DNA of 64,000 nucleotides. It comes from an uncultured Flavobacteriales bacterium. GTDB lineage: Bacteria; Bacteroidota; Bacteroidia; Flavobacteriales_D; Parvicellaceae. The notes beneath the pieces are model-generated. The model had not been told where the DNA came from. It did no database searches and saw only the letters and a list, made by a program, of their open reading frames with translations. Below are positions 9,640 through 18,051 of the stretch, in pieces. Each line of letters opens with the position of its first letter. Position 1 is the stretch's first letter. The translations under genes and the position numbers were made by a program. The stretch spans positions 248,001 through 312,000 of the forward strand of contig CALSMU010000004.1 of NCBI GenBank assembly GCA_943787535.1, read 5' to 3'.

Positions 9640-10634
9640 TATTGCTTGATGATTTTGGTGGTTTTCCTGGATGTTTCAGAACTTATAACCGCATAATATG
9701 TTCCTGCGGGAAAAGTAGAAATGTTTAATTGAAACATTTTAGAAGTATAGTTTTTGCTACTAATTTGTTTGCCTGTTATATCAAATATTTCAATTGTGCC
9801 GTTATCTGAATTTGTTTGAACATTGACAATATCATTTGCCGGATTTGGATATATACGAGAGGTTAACTCATTTTCTTCTATATTGGCAAAGCCTGCGCTC
9901 AAGTTGTCAATTGCAAAAAACGCAGGGGTATTCATTCCCCATTGACCTTCATCTGATGAAGTAAGATTAAATTTTAATCGACCTAATGCTTCCGCACTAG
10001 TCAAAGAAACAGTTGTCCAACCTTTTTGAATGTAATCTTGTGTATTATCTGCAAAACGGTAGTCTGCCAAATATAACTCTACAGAATCTACCAATACATC
10101 AGATAAATTATAACAAAGTATTTTCAATAAAAACCAATCTTCTCCATCAGTTCCATCCAAACTTCCGTTTGCATCATATTGTGAGCCAAATACTTTGCCA
10201 TATACATCTCCATTGAGCATTGAGTAAGCAGCATAATTTACATTTGTAATACGAAACTCAGGAGAGACTCCACCTGCTAAAATTATTTCTGATCCATTTT
10301 GTCCAATGGCATAGTTAGTCCCACTATAAGCTCCGCCAGCATAGGAAGAGTGCTGCCCTGCAGTCCCAGTAAGCATATCAGATGTTTGGTTTGAATATGC
10401 CCAGCCTTGAGACCAGTATCCCGGTGCTCCCCAGGTGGTGTCAAATTGATTTGAGAATTCATGACCTCCTTCAATCATTACAGATTGAAATAAGCCAGTA
10501 CCATTTGACGTGCCACTTAAATCTGATCCGTTCCAATAAGATTCGTTGGTTAATGAAATTGATTCAAAATCAGCGTTTTGTCCTGAAATTGTTGTTGCTG
10601 CAAATAAAGCAGCCATTAAGTAAATTTTTTTCAT
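9639..10634 (-). CDS. DUF4465 (BtuH-like) T9SS-sorted protein, first gene of the B12 operon
   Basis: A 331-residue secreted protein. It has a signal peptide (MKKIYLMAALFAATTISGQ), a DUF4465 jelly-roll-like domain at about 20-250 (FESISLTNESYWNGSD, SGTNYAIGQNG) and a type A sorting domain (SRIYPNPANDIVNVQT...AGTYYAVI). As I recall, DUF4465 proteins linked to B12 loci in gut Bacteroides are the BtuH cobalamin-binding lipoproteins. This one would instead be secreted and attached through T9SS. I set the start at ATG 10634, the methionine of a normal signal peptide. An upstream in-frame codon at 10691 would add a spurious hydrophobic leader. The cobalamin riboswitch lies about 110 bases upstream. 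Confidence 0.8.
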   Translation of the reverse strand: MKKIYLMAALFAATTISGQNADFESISLTNESYWNGSDLSGTSNGTGLFQSVMIEGGHEFSNQFDTTWGAPGYWSQGWAYSNQTSDMLTGTAGQHSSYAGGAYSGTNYAIGQNGSEIILAGGVSPEFRITNVNYAAYSMLNGDVYGKVFGSQYDANGSLDGTDGEDWFLLKILCYNLSDVLVDSVELYLADYRFADNTQDYIQKGWTTVSLTSAEALGRLKFNLTSSDEGQWGMNTPAFFAIDNLSAGFANIEENELTSRIYPNPANDIVNVQTNSDNGTIEIFDITGKQISSKNYTSKMFQLNISTFPAGTYYAVISSETSRKTTKIIKQ

Positions 10635-10744
10635 CCTTTTTAATTTTTTTAGGTTAGTTAAAAAGAATAAAAACAAAAGAATAAAGCACACCCTATGTAT
10701 GACTTACATCTAAGCTTTTATCCCGAAAGCAAAAATTTTGCATT

Positions 10745-10906
10745 AATGGCAGGTCTTCTGACTTACTCAACTTTTTCTTGCCTTCCCATTCCGATTACAG
10801 GAACAGTGGCTTAGTTAGAAAAAGCTTAATTGAGCTTACAGCTACGGGAATAGTTCAAGATTTACACCTGATTCCCTTTTAATTCTACAGAGTAGAAACC
10901 AACAAA
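10745..10906 (-). promoter_or_regulatory. Cobalamin (AdoCbl) riboswitch
   Basis: On the minus strand the order of conserved blocks is GGGAATCAGGTGTAAATC, then GAACTATTCCCGTAGCTGT, GCCACTGT, GGGAAGGC and AGTCAGAAGACCTGCC. These are the core and B12-box elements of the cobalamin riboswitch class. The 5' end is set by a TAAGTTTG promoter box at 10913-10920. The aptamer ends about 110 bases before the DUF4465 start and would repress the operon when cobalamin is plentiful. I see no clear terminator in the gap, so translational control is the more likely mode. Confidence 0.95.
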
Positions 10907-10912
10907 GCACTG

Positions 10913-10920
10913 CAAACTTA
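10913..10920 (-). promoter_or_regulatory. -7 promoter box of the B12 operon
   Basis: TAAGTTTG on the minus strand matches TAnnTTTG. It would place the transcript start near 10906, just before the riboswitch aptamer. No good -33 element is visible. Confidence 0.55.
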
Positions 10921-11116
10921 CAATGAATATTTTTAACGAAATGTGATTCCGTATAGTTTTTTCAAATAACTGATGTATTATGGAGCTCAGGTAAAGTTTA
11001 CAATGAATATAAATAACCCTACACTTAACAGTTTAATTTCGCAACGAAATACAGTTACGGTTAAAAAAACTGTTGTTTGATTAGTTATTCAGACTTTCCT
11101 GATTTAAGAAATTCTT
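10921..11116. other. Non-coding gap between the riboswitch promoter and the next gene
   Basis: AT-rich and without an open frame. It holds a 13-base direct repeat (TTACAATGAATAT at 10918 and 10998) and a weak 8-base inverted repeat (11027-11034 with 11067-11074). I see no RNA gene here. Confidence 0.5.
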
Positions 11117-11686
11117 TCAACTTTTTTTGCTAAAACTAGCATTCAAAAATAAGACGATTAAAACTTGTAATAGAATTAGGATATAATGTAAGATGGTAAT
11201 TTGCGAAATAGTGTCAACAATTTCAAATCCATTATTTAGCGTGTAGTAAAATATAAATGAGGCACCTAAACCGATTAAATAACCCAGTTGTTTGTAGAAA
11301 TCAATTTTACCTAAAAGTTCCTTGTCGCTGGCCACTAATGTTTCTGCGCGAACCAAATATCCACCAAACGTAAAAGTAAACTGATAACCGATGTAAATAA
11401 GAAGTGCAGAAACGAGAGATAGTTCCCAAAAGATGAATATCAATAAAGTGATTAACATCATTATTTCTACCATTAGTGAAATATAATAAAAGCTCTTTAT
11501 ATTGAGTAATTTTTCGTAAAACTTGGCAATAATTAACATTCCAACTGCCAGAAAAAGTCCCCCAATTGAATATACTAAGGGGTCTAAGGGTCCATAAATT
11601 GTAAATAGCATGCCAATCGAAAGCCCTGTAAATGAAGAGTTTAATAGTTTGTACTTTAGAAATTTGCTATTGTTTAACTTCAGCAT
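11117..11686 (-). CDS. Small multi-pass membrane protein, half-MFS-like
   Basis: A 189-residue protein with about six hydrophobic helices and short loops, including the amphipathic loop RAETLVASDKELLGKIDFYKQLGYLIG between helices 4 and 5. The overall pattern resembles the N-terminal six-helix half of a major facilitator transporter, but there is no second half nearby. I prefer ATG 11686 (MLKLNNSKFLKYK). The longer frame from 11728 would overlap the divergent promoter region. It could be a genuine half-size family or a relic of a truncated transporter. Its substrate is unknown. Confidence 0.6.
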   Translation of the reverse strand: MLKLNNSKFLKYKLLNSSFTGLSIGMLFTIYGPLDPLVYSIGGLFLAVGMLIIAKFYEKLLNIKSFYYISLMVEIMMLITLLIFIFWELSLVSALLIYIGYQFTFTFGGYLVRAETLVASDKELLGKIDFYKQLGYLIGLGASFIFYYTLNNGFEIVDTISQITILHYILILLQVLIVLFLNASFSKKS

Positions 11687-11752
11687 GCAACTAATTTTCT
11701 GGGATAAAACAATTGTGTCAAAGGGCAAATATAACTTTTATACATTTCTTTT

Positions 11753-11760
11753 TATCTTTG
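11753..11760 (+). promoter_or_regulatory. -7 promoter box
   Basis: TATCTTTG lies 17 bases before the ATG of the frameshifted T9SS cargo gene. No -33 TTTG at normal spacing was found. Confidence 0.4.
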
Positions 11761-11777
11761 TGGAGAAAATTGCAAAT

Positions 11778-13634
11778 ATGAATTACATTCTTCCAGTTGT
11801 TTTTTTGTTAATGAGTGCAATAGGTTTTACACAAACCAGTCAACAATTTCAGGTACGCAAGTCAGGTGTTGTTGATTTTAAAGCCATCAATAACCCCTGG
11901 TATGCTTCTGTTCAGAATTTGGAAATGCCTTCTCCTGAGGGTAGTTCTGATAAAGCTCAAGTCCTGTTGCGTTTAAAGCGAGACCATTTGGAGGCAAAGT
12001 ATCCTACGAAAGACAAGCAAATGCACTTGCCCCTAAAGCAGCTGCTCCCGAGGTTTTTGACATTTCTGGTTTTGAAGGCAATGCATATAATAACCGCGTA
12101 CCGAATGACAATGCTATGGCTATTTCGGATGCTGGAATATTAATGTCTTGCACGAATAACAGAGTAGTGATTTACGATACCGCAAGCGGATACCTTGATG
12201 GATACGGGTTTTCTGCAAGATTTTGTTGTGCAATTTAATGTTACCGCGAGCAGGTATGATCCAAAAATGATTTATGATCCAAATGAAGATAAATTTATTT
12301 TGACTTTTTTGGTCGGAACGAACCATGTAAATAGCAAAATTGCCGTTTGTTTTTCAACCTCTAATAATCCTATGGATGACTGGAATGTGTACTTACTTCC
12401 AGGAGATCCATTACTTTCAGATCATTGGACAGACTACCCTGCAATAGCCTTGTCAGAAGGTGAATTTTTTGTTACGGGGAATTTACTAGCGGATAATCAA
12501 AGTTGGCAAACGGGGTTCTTCCAATCGATTATTTGGCAAATAGATAAACATTCTGGTTATGGAGGAAATGATTCATTAACGATGCAACTCTGGTCAGATA
12601 TATATGATGATTCTATAAAAGTCAGAAATATCCACCCAGTTCGTGGAGCGCGAAAACTATATGGTCCAAATCAATATTTTCTCTCCAATAAAAACTTTTC
12701 TGCAGAAAGCGATACCGTTTATTTAATTGAAATAACAAACAAAATGTCTTCTTCTGAACAATTGAAGCAAACACTTTTAAGTACACCGGATCATTATTTT
12801 ATGAGTCCAAGCGGAAGGCAATCTATTGCCAAATTATTGGCTACTAATGATTCTCGAATGTTAGGAGCGATTAGAGATGATAGTTGGATTCAATATGTTC
12901 ACAATTCGATGGATACTGCTACAGGTAACGCGGCAGTGTACCACGGAACAATCGATAATTTTGAATCTACACCTGTTGCTTCGGGAGTTATTTTATCAGA
13001 CTCGATTAAAGATTATGGATATCCAAATATTGCCTCTACTGGCATTGATCCGGATGATAAAGAATGTGTAATAGCATTTAACTATACCTCTCCAATAGAC
13101 TCTGCGGGGGTTGGTTGTTATTATATGGATACAAATGAAGTTTATTCAGATTTTAATTTAATTAAATTAGGTGAAGCTCCTATCAATACATTTGTTGATT
13201 CCTTGGACAGGTGGGGAGATTATTTTGCAATACAAAGGCAGTATGATAGCCCTTGCAAGGTTTGGACCGCTGGAATGTATGGAAAACAAGGAGGAAATGG
13301 CACTTGGATAGGAAGAGTAGCAGTAGAAGAAGCATGTAGAATACCCGTGCCGATTGAAGATACGCTAAATCCTGCGTTTATTAATGGAGCAATATTTCCC
13401 AATCCTTCAGTGGATTGGATAACGTTCGATTTTGAGTTGGATGAGTCACTTTTTATTAAAGTGGAATTATTTGATGCTAAAGGAGGACTAATTAAAGTTC
13501 TTTATGAGGATGTTGCGCTTCAAGGAGAGAATAGATTAACATTTAATGGTTTTTACCTCAATCAAGGAATGTATATTTTAAGAATATTGAACAACGATAA
13601 AGTGCTTTTTACCGAAAAACTGGTAAAACAATAA
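11778..13634 (+). pseudogene. T9SS-sorted secreted protein, interrupted by two frameshifts
   Basis: The ATG at 11778 gives a signal peptide (MNYILPVVFLLMSAIGFTQ) and about 80 sensible residues. At about 12005-12014 the protein-like frame moves by one base. It continues (QANALAPKAAAPEVFDISGF, DNAMAISDAGILMSC) to about 12194, where an extra C in TACCTTG returns it to the first frame (LMDTGFLQDFVVQFNVTASR). The remaining 480 residues are intact: a propeller-like body and a type A sorting domain (NGAIFPNPSVDWITFDF, LNQGMYILRILN). Read through both indels the product would be about 617 residues. As sequenced, translation stops at 12143. The body is an uncharacterised secreted family. Sequencing error and real decay cannot be told apart here. 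Confidence 0.75.
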
Positions 13635-13668
13635 ACTATTTCTTATTGCAGTTAAATTAGTAAGCGGA

Positions 13669-14448
13669 ATGCTAAAATGGATGTCCTTAACATTAATTGT
13701 TGTTTCTCTATCAAGTTGTCTTTCTCTTTCATTGGGGAGTAATGCTCCCGTTAATCCAATTCAACCTGTAGTTGATCATTATTCCAGTGGACAATTAAGA
13801 TTTAAAGGACAATATTATAATGGTTACAGACATGGAACATGGACAGAATGGAACGGAAACGGCGATACAATTTCTATTGTAAATTACAATCAAGGAGGAT
13901 TATCTGGGTCTTTTAAAATTTGGGAATTGGAAAAGATTCCAGGAGATAATTCTGGAGAAGTGTCAGATTATGCTCTAGATTATGGAGAAATTATAATTAA
14001 AGAAGGTTATTACTTGGATGGAACTTTGAATGGTGACTTCAAAGTAAGCTATAGTTCCGGTAGGCTGAAGGAGTCTGGAAGCTACAATAAGGGAAGAAAA
14101 GATGGGGAATGGACAAAGCTTAATTCTGCGGGAGATACGTTACATATAATTAATTATAGCTTGGGAGATAAGAAAGGCCTTTTTACTATTTGGAATTACT
14201 ATTCACATGAAATATTAAATGACACCACTCAAAATGATCTTAAGATAAAGCACCAAGGGATCTATAAATTAAATAGGCTAAATGGGAACTATGTAGAGTC
14301 TTACACTAATGGCAAGGTGAAATGCTCTGGAGCATATATTGATAATAATCGAGAAGGAGATTGGACGTGGTACAATGAAACGGGGTTAATAAAAGAATCG
14401 GCCTTTTACAAATTGGGTCAGCTCATTCATAGTGAAAAGTTTGATTAG
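13669..14448 (+). CDS. MORN-type repeat lipoprotein
   Basis: A 259-residue lipoprotein: the hydrophobic leader ends at LSSC (residues 14-17). The body consists of MORN/YwqK-like repeats with the cadence YxxGxxxGxWxxW, for example GQYYNGYRHGTWTEWN, GSYNKGRKDGEWTKLN and GAYIDNNREGDWTWYN. Such repeats form a beta meander, usually for binding proteins or membranes. Automated names such as antitoxin YwqK should not be taken literally, because no toxin is present. The next gene is a related lipoprotein 62 bases downstream, likely co-transcribed. The exact function is unknown. Confidence 0.75.
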   Translation: MLKWMSLTLIVVSLSSCLSLSLGSNAPVNPIQPVVDHYSSGQLRFKGQYYNGYRHGTWTEWNGNGDTISIVNYNQGGLSGSFKIWELEKIPGDNSGEVSDYALDYGEIIIKEGYYLDGTLNGDFKVSYSSGRLKESGSYNKGRKDGEWTKLNSAGDTLHIINYSLGDKKGLFTIWNYYSHEILNDTTQNDLKIKHQGIYKLNRLNGNYVESYTNGKVKCSGAYIDNNREGDWTWYNETGLIKESAFYKLGQLIHSEKFD

Positions 14449-14510
14449 TTAATTAAATTATTATAGTTTAGCTTGTATGACAGACATAAACCATTTAACA
14501 ACATAATTCT

Positions 14511-15440
14511 ATGAAAAATAAAATCATATTAACAACAGTAACAATCTCTCTTTTCCTAAGTTCATGTTCTTCCTTTACAGGAAAAAAGACCATTAATTGG
14601 GAGACTGGGAATGTTGCTATTGAGGGAGAATACAAAGATAATTTGAAAAATGGAGTTTGGTCATTTTACTGCCCAAATGGAGAATTATACAATAAAAGTG
14701 AATTTAAAGATGGTTTAAAAATTTCTGATTGTGTTTATTCATTTTCAATACCAGGAACCTGGATTAAAGATAATTATATTCAAAAAAGCTATGTTAAATC
14801 AACATATACAAATGACATATATACAAATAGAATAACTAGCTCTCAATTGTTCATCGATGATATATTGAAAATTAAAATTACTTACGCTAATATCAAAAGC
14901 AATGAAGGAGAAGGCGAATACGACGGTGTGGATTCCATCTTAATATACGATAAAAACTTATTAAAAACCGATAACCAAAGTATTAAAAGAGAACTTTCGA
15001 GCCGCAATTTAAATAATGGCAACTCTTTAAATATTGGTAAACGATTTTTGACTTCAAATACCATTATGGATGAACTTATTGATTACATAACAAACACATC
15101 GTCCATCATTGATTTCAACAATCTAAAAAACAGAAAAGAAGAATTTCAAAGTGAATTTTGTGGATTACAATTCGACACTGAAAATCCTGTAATAAATAGC
15201 CAAATCAAAAATGGTTTTGAGGATGAAAATAGCTTTTGCCAGCATTATCCCGATTCTCCTTTAGATTCGATAGTAGATTTTTATGACTTATTTCAAGATG
15301 AAAAATTTATTGATATGGAAAACATGGGGGCAATTGAAGGAATGGAGCATATTTCAGTAGTTGATTTCATGTCAAATATTGACTATGGTGTGCATTACGT
15401 GTATAGCAATTTAATTTTAGCGGCTGAATTAAATAAATAA
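14511..15440 (+). CDS. Lipoprotein with one MORN-type repeat pair and a novel C-terminal domain
   Basis: A 309-residue lipoprotein (lipobox LSSC, residues 16-19). Residues 25-70 contain the same MORN-like cadence as the preceding gene (NWETGNVAIEGEYKDNLKNGVWSFY). The remaining 230 residues are hydrophilic and Asn/Asp-rich with no motif I recognise. Positions with two cysteines (about 227 and 243) might form a disulfide. A tandem duplication followed by acquisition of a new C-terminal domain would explain the pair. I cannot assign a function. Confidence 0.7.
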   Translation: MKNKIILTTVTISLFLSSCSSFTGKKTINWETGNVAIEGEYKDNLKNGVWSFYCPNGELYNKSEFKDGLKISDCVYSFSIPGTWIKDNYIQKSYVKSTYTNDIYTNRITSSQLFIDDILKIKITYANIKSNEGEGEYDGVDSILIYDKNLLKTDNQSIKRELSSRNLNNGNSLNIGKRFLTSNTIMDELIDYITNTSSIIDFNNLKNRKEEFQSEFCGLQFDTENPVINSQIKNGFEDENSFCQHYPDSPLDSIVDFYDLFQDEKFIDMENMGAIEGMEHISVVDFMSNIDYGVHYVYSNLILAAELNK

Positions 15441-15851
15441 GTCAACCTATTTATAACAATGTGTAAATTGCTTAATAACGCAAATTACATTCAAAGTTGC
15501 AGCCAATTAAAAAATTAATATGATTTACTAGCAATATTTAAACTACATCCTGATTATCGGGATGCAGTTTACCTAGAACTATGTTTCGTGGGCTTTTCCA
15601 TAAAATAATTCTTAGTCTAAGGTAAGTTTATCTTGTTTTCGATAGTTCGTTTATTTACAGCGCTTATTCAGGGTTTAATCTATAATAAAGAGTAGTCTCA
15701 TAAGTCTCGTTTTTATTAGGTTTTTTTATGTTTTTAAAGGGTTAAAGTATGAGTAATTCAATAATGATTGTGAATATGTATTGTTTCATGCTATTGACAT
15801 TTACCCATTTTTATTCAATTTTTACATTGTAATCGAGCTCAAATACAGATA
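15441..15851. other. Non-coding gap of about 410 bases
   Basis: No open frame. An imperfect hairpin at 15540-15571 (AAACTACATCC pairing with GGATGCAGTTT, one mismatch) could end the lipoprotein transcript, but it lacks a T run. The rest is AT-rich, with a TTGACA at 15793 that is not followed by a matching -7 box. I saw no RNA gene. Confidence 0.5.
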
Positions 15852-16454
15852 ATGCAACAAGAAAACAATCATATTGGTCTTTTCTCTTTAAGGATATTTC
15901 TACTGCCCGGAGAGCAAACGACACTTCATATCTATGAGCCTAGGTATTTGCAACTAATTACGGAGTGTATCACGGATGAAGTTGAATTTGGGATTCCCTA
16001 TCAAGGAAAAACAACCTTAACGGAGTTTGGTTCCTTGGTATCTGTTAAGCAAATCCTCAAGAATTATGACAATGGAGAATTAGATATTTTAGTGGAATGT
16101 AAACAAAATTTTAAACTAAATCATTACGAAGGGCAAACCGAAGGAAAATTATACCCAGCTGGAACAATAACACTATTACGGTCCATTGAACATCCGTTGA
16201 ATAGCGACTTGATTGATAATATAGGCAAGTATTTGCAGTTATTACATGGAGACAGTTTTAATGATGAGTTACATGAAATTTTAGGGATAAAAAATATTGT
16301 CAAAATGCTTAATTTAAAAGACGATGAAAAATTGCGTTTTATGAAGATTACTGATGAGCAAAGGCAAAATGATTTTTTATTGAGAAAGACTCGATATATG
16401 ACTATTTTGCTAGAACAAGAAAGAAAAGTAGATCAAAACTTCTACCTTAATTAG
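15852..16454 (+). CDS. Lon N-terminal substrate-binding domain protein
   Basis: A 200-residue cytoplasmic protein made of a stand-alone Lon N-domain (LAN). The opening LFSLRIFLLPGEQTTLHIYEPRYLQLI and the later FGIPYQG are typical of the fold, and the ATPase and protease domains of Lon are absent. Proteins of this size are widespread and are thought to recognise peptides, but their role is not established. The gene ends convergently with the glycosyltransferase gene, overlapping it by 8 bases. Confidence 0.85.
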   Translation: MQQENNHIGLFSLRIFLLPGEQTTLHIYEPRYLQLITECITDEVEFGIPYQGKTTLTEFGSLVSVKQILKNYDNGELDILVECKQNFKLNHYEGQTEGKLYPAGTITLLRSIEHPLNSDLIDNIGKYLQLLHGDSFNDELHEILGIKNIVKMLNLKDDEKLRFMKITDEQRQNDFLLRKTRYMTILLEQERKVDQNFYLN

Positions 16455-17577
16455 ATTCCGCTAATACATCTTCAATACAACTCCAAACAATCTTTGCAGA
16501 ATTGTCCCAAGAAAAATGCAGAACCCTCTTTTTTCCAAGTTGAATATATTTCACATATTTTTCTTTATCTAATAATTCTTCCATCCCCTTAGAAATAGAA
16601 TGCACTGAAAAGGGATCTACTAAAATCGAGGCATTTCCTGCTATTTCAGGCATGCAAGTAACATTGCTTGTAACAACAGGTACTTCACATTTCATGGCCT
16701 CAATAATTGGAATTCCAAAACCTTCGAAATAGGATACATAGACTAGTCCGTTTGAACTACCAATAACCTTGTTTAAGTCACTTGAGGTTAATCTTCCTGT
16801 GAATATAACATCACTTTTAAAACGTAAATTTTCAAGGGTCGATTCAAATTTGGTATTTTTCCAAATTTTTTCACCAACAATCAGCATTTTATACTTGGAA
16901 CTTGTATTTTTTTTAAATTGATCAAATGCCAGAAGCATTCTTTCTATGTTTTTACGCGCATGAAGAGCTCCTACATATACAAGATAGGGTTTCCCTTCCG
17001 AATACTTCATTTGCGTAGATTTAATGGTAGGAATATCTGATGGACTAAAATTATCACTCACGCCATTATAGGCCACCTCAATTTTGTTCAAAGAAATAGC
17101 ATATTGAGCACTGATATCTTTTTTTGAGAATTCAGATACAGTAATAATACGGGCGGCTTTTCCTGCAAATAAAGGGAAATACTTTTTATAGTATTTCATG
17201 TACGCTTTCGGTAAGTCTTCTGGGTAATGCTCAAAGTTCAAATCGTGTATAACCGCAATCTGAGGGATAGAAGTTTTTAGACTTAGGTATCCATCTGGCG
17301 ATAAAAAAATATCAGCATCTATTTTTTTTAAAGCGCGGGTTACAGAGTGGTTAAACCAAATTTTAAATAAAATAGGATGCCTAGCTGGAGGCCTTATGAT
17401 TACGGGAGTAATATTTTTTGCGAAAACAAAAGAAGGGTCATATTTTCTATCGAACAAAAAATAAAACTCATGCTCAGGATGATTTAGAACAATTATTTTA
17501 AGTGTTTCCAAGGTGAACCAACCAATTCCTTCGAGTTTATTTTTTAATAAAAGGCGAGTATTTACGGCTATTTTCAA
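16447..17577 (-). CDS. Family 4 (GT-B) glycosyltransferase
   Basis: A 376-residue sugar transferase that would build a cell-surface polysaccharide or glycolipid using a nucleotide sugar. The GT-B layout is clear: an N-terminal acceptor domain, IPQIAVIHDLNFEHYP and ITVSEFSKKD near residues 120-170, YVGALHARKNIERML, and the donor-binding segment EGFGIPIIEAMKCEVPVV with MPEIAG. I chose TTG at 17577 (LKIAVNTRLLL). The in-frame ATG at 17634 lies upstream of a TTTG-N21-TAAATTTG promoter at 17599-17631, so it would not be transcribed from it. It stands alone, not in a polysaccharide cluster. Confidence 0.88.
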   Translation of the reverse strand: MKIAVNTRLLLKNKLEGIGWFTLETLKIIVLNHPEHEFYFLFDRKYDPSFVFAKNITPVIIRPPARHPILFKIWFNHSVTRALKKIDADIFLSPDGYLSLKTSIPQIAVIHDLNFEHYPEDLPKAYMKYYKKYFPLFAGKAARIITVSEFSKKDISAQYAISLNKIEVAYNGVSDNFSPSDIPTIKSTQMKYSEGKPYLVYVGALHARKNIERMLLAFDQFKKNTSSKYKMLIVGEKIWKNTKFESTLENLRFKSDVIFTGRLTSSDLNKVIGSSNGLVYVSYFEGFGIPIIEAMKCEVPVVTSNVTCMPEIAGNASILVDPFSVHSISKGMEELLDKEKYVKYIQLGKKRVLHFSWDNSAKIVWSCIEDVLAESN

Positions 17578-17598
17578 TGAAACTGATTTTATCTGCAA

Positions 17599-17631
17599 CA
17601 AATTTATTATTTTAACATCAGGAAAACCAAA
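17599..17631 (-). promoter_or_regulatory. Promoter of the glycosyltransferase gene
   Basis: On the minus strand TTTG (17628-17631) is followed after 21 bases by TAAATTTG (17599-17606). This matches the Bacteroidota -33/-7 pattern and supports the TTG start at 17577. Confidence 0.65.
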
Positions 17632-17656
17632 CAAACATCTGAATAAACTGAAAGTC

Positions 17657-18033
17657 CTTAAAACAATACTGGTAGAAGACGAAGAAACTAGTAGGGAAAC
17701 GCTTCGGAATTACATAAATAAATATTGCGAAAATGTTGAAATAATTGCGGAGTAGTGCAAGTAAGTGATATTATCAGATGCGTAGCAAATGATAATTTTA
17801 CAGATTTTCACTTGTTGGACGGGTCTAAAAAAGTAATCTGCAGAACCTTGAAGTTTTACGATGATGTCTTGAATGATTCGGGTTTTATACGCGTTCATCG
17901 ATCACATTTGATAAATGCACAATATGTTAAGAGCTATAAAAAGGGGAAAGGAGGAATAGTTATCATGTCTGATGATTCTCATGTCGACGTTTCTGCATCA
18001 AAAAAACAAAATTTATTGAATTATTTTAGTTGA
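17657..18033 (+). pseudogene. Remnant of a LytTR response regulator with most of the receiver deleted
   Basis: The first part reads TILVEDEETSRETLRNYINK, the beginning of a CheY-like receiver, and runs about 30 codons to a stop at 17755. The LytTR DNA-binding domain continues at once in another frame (VQVSDIIRCVANDNFTDFHL, FIRVHRSHLINAQYVKSY) to 18033. Compared with the intact LytTR regulators at 31.3 and 32.2 kb, about 120 residues are missing, including the phospho-acceptor Asp. No start codon is visible in front of TILVEDEE. A protein of 92 residues from GTG 17755, carrying only LytTR, could still be made. Confidence 0.72.
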
Positions 18034-18046
18034 ATCTGTACCTTTG
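18016..18046 (+). promoter_or_regulatory. Promoter of the 18.05-kb membrane protein gene
   Basis: TTG (18016-18018), 20 bases, then TACCTTTG (18039-18046). The box ends only 5 bases before the ATG at 18052, which predicts a leaderless or near-leaderless mRNA. The promoter overlaps the end of the response-regulator remnant. Confidence 0.65.
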
Positions 18047-18051
18047 CATTG

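Noticed and set aside
10013-10657. Open frames on the plus strand (10013-10216, 10382-10657) and a second minus frame inside the DUF4465 gene
   Set aside because: They are overlapped by a well-supported secreted protein and show no protein-like pattern.
10918-11010. 13-base direct repeat TTACAATGAATAT as an attachment site or mobile element end
   Set aside because: It is too short, AT-rich, and there is no integrase or inserted gene between the copies.
11027-11074. 8-base inverted repeat as a terminator or operator
   Set aside because: The loop is 32 bases and the stem is weak.
13669-14448. Toxin-antitoxin system suggested by the YwqK-like name
   Set aside because: The protein is a signal-peptide-bearing lipoprotein and no toxin gene is next to it; the repeats are of MORN type.
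15540-15571. Hairpin as a rho-independent terminator
   Set aside because: The stem has a mismatch and no T run follows, so I did not call it a terminator.
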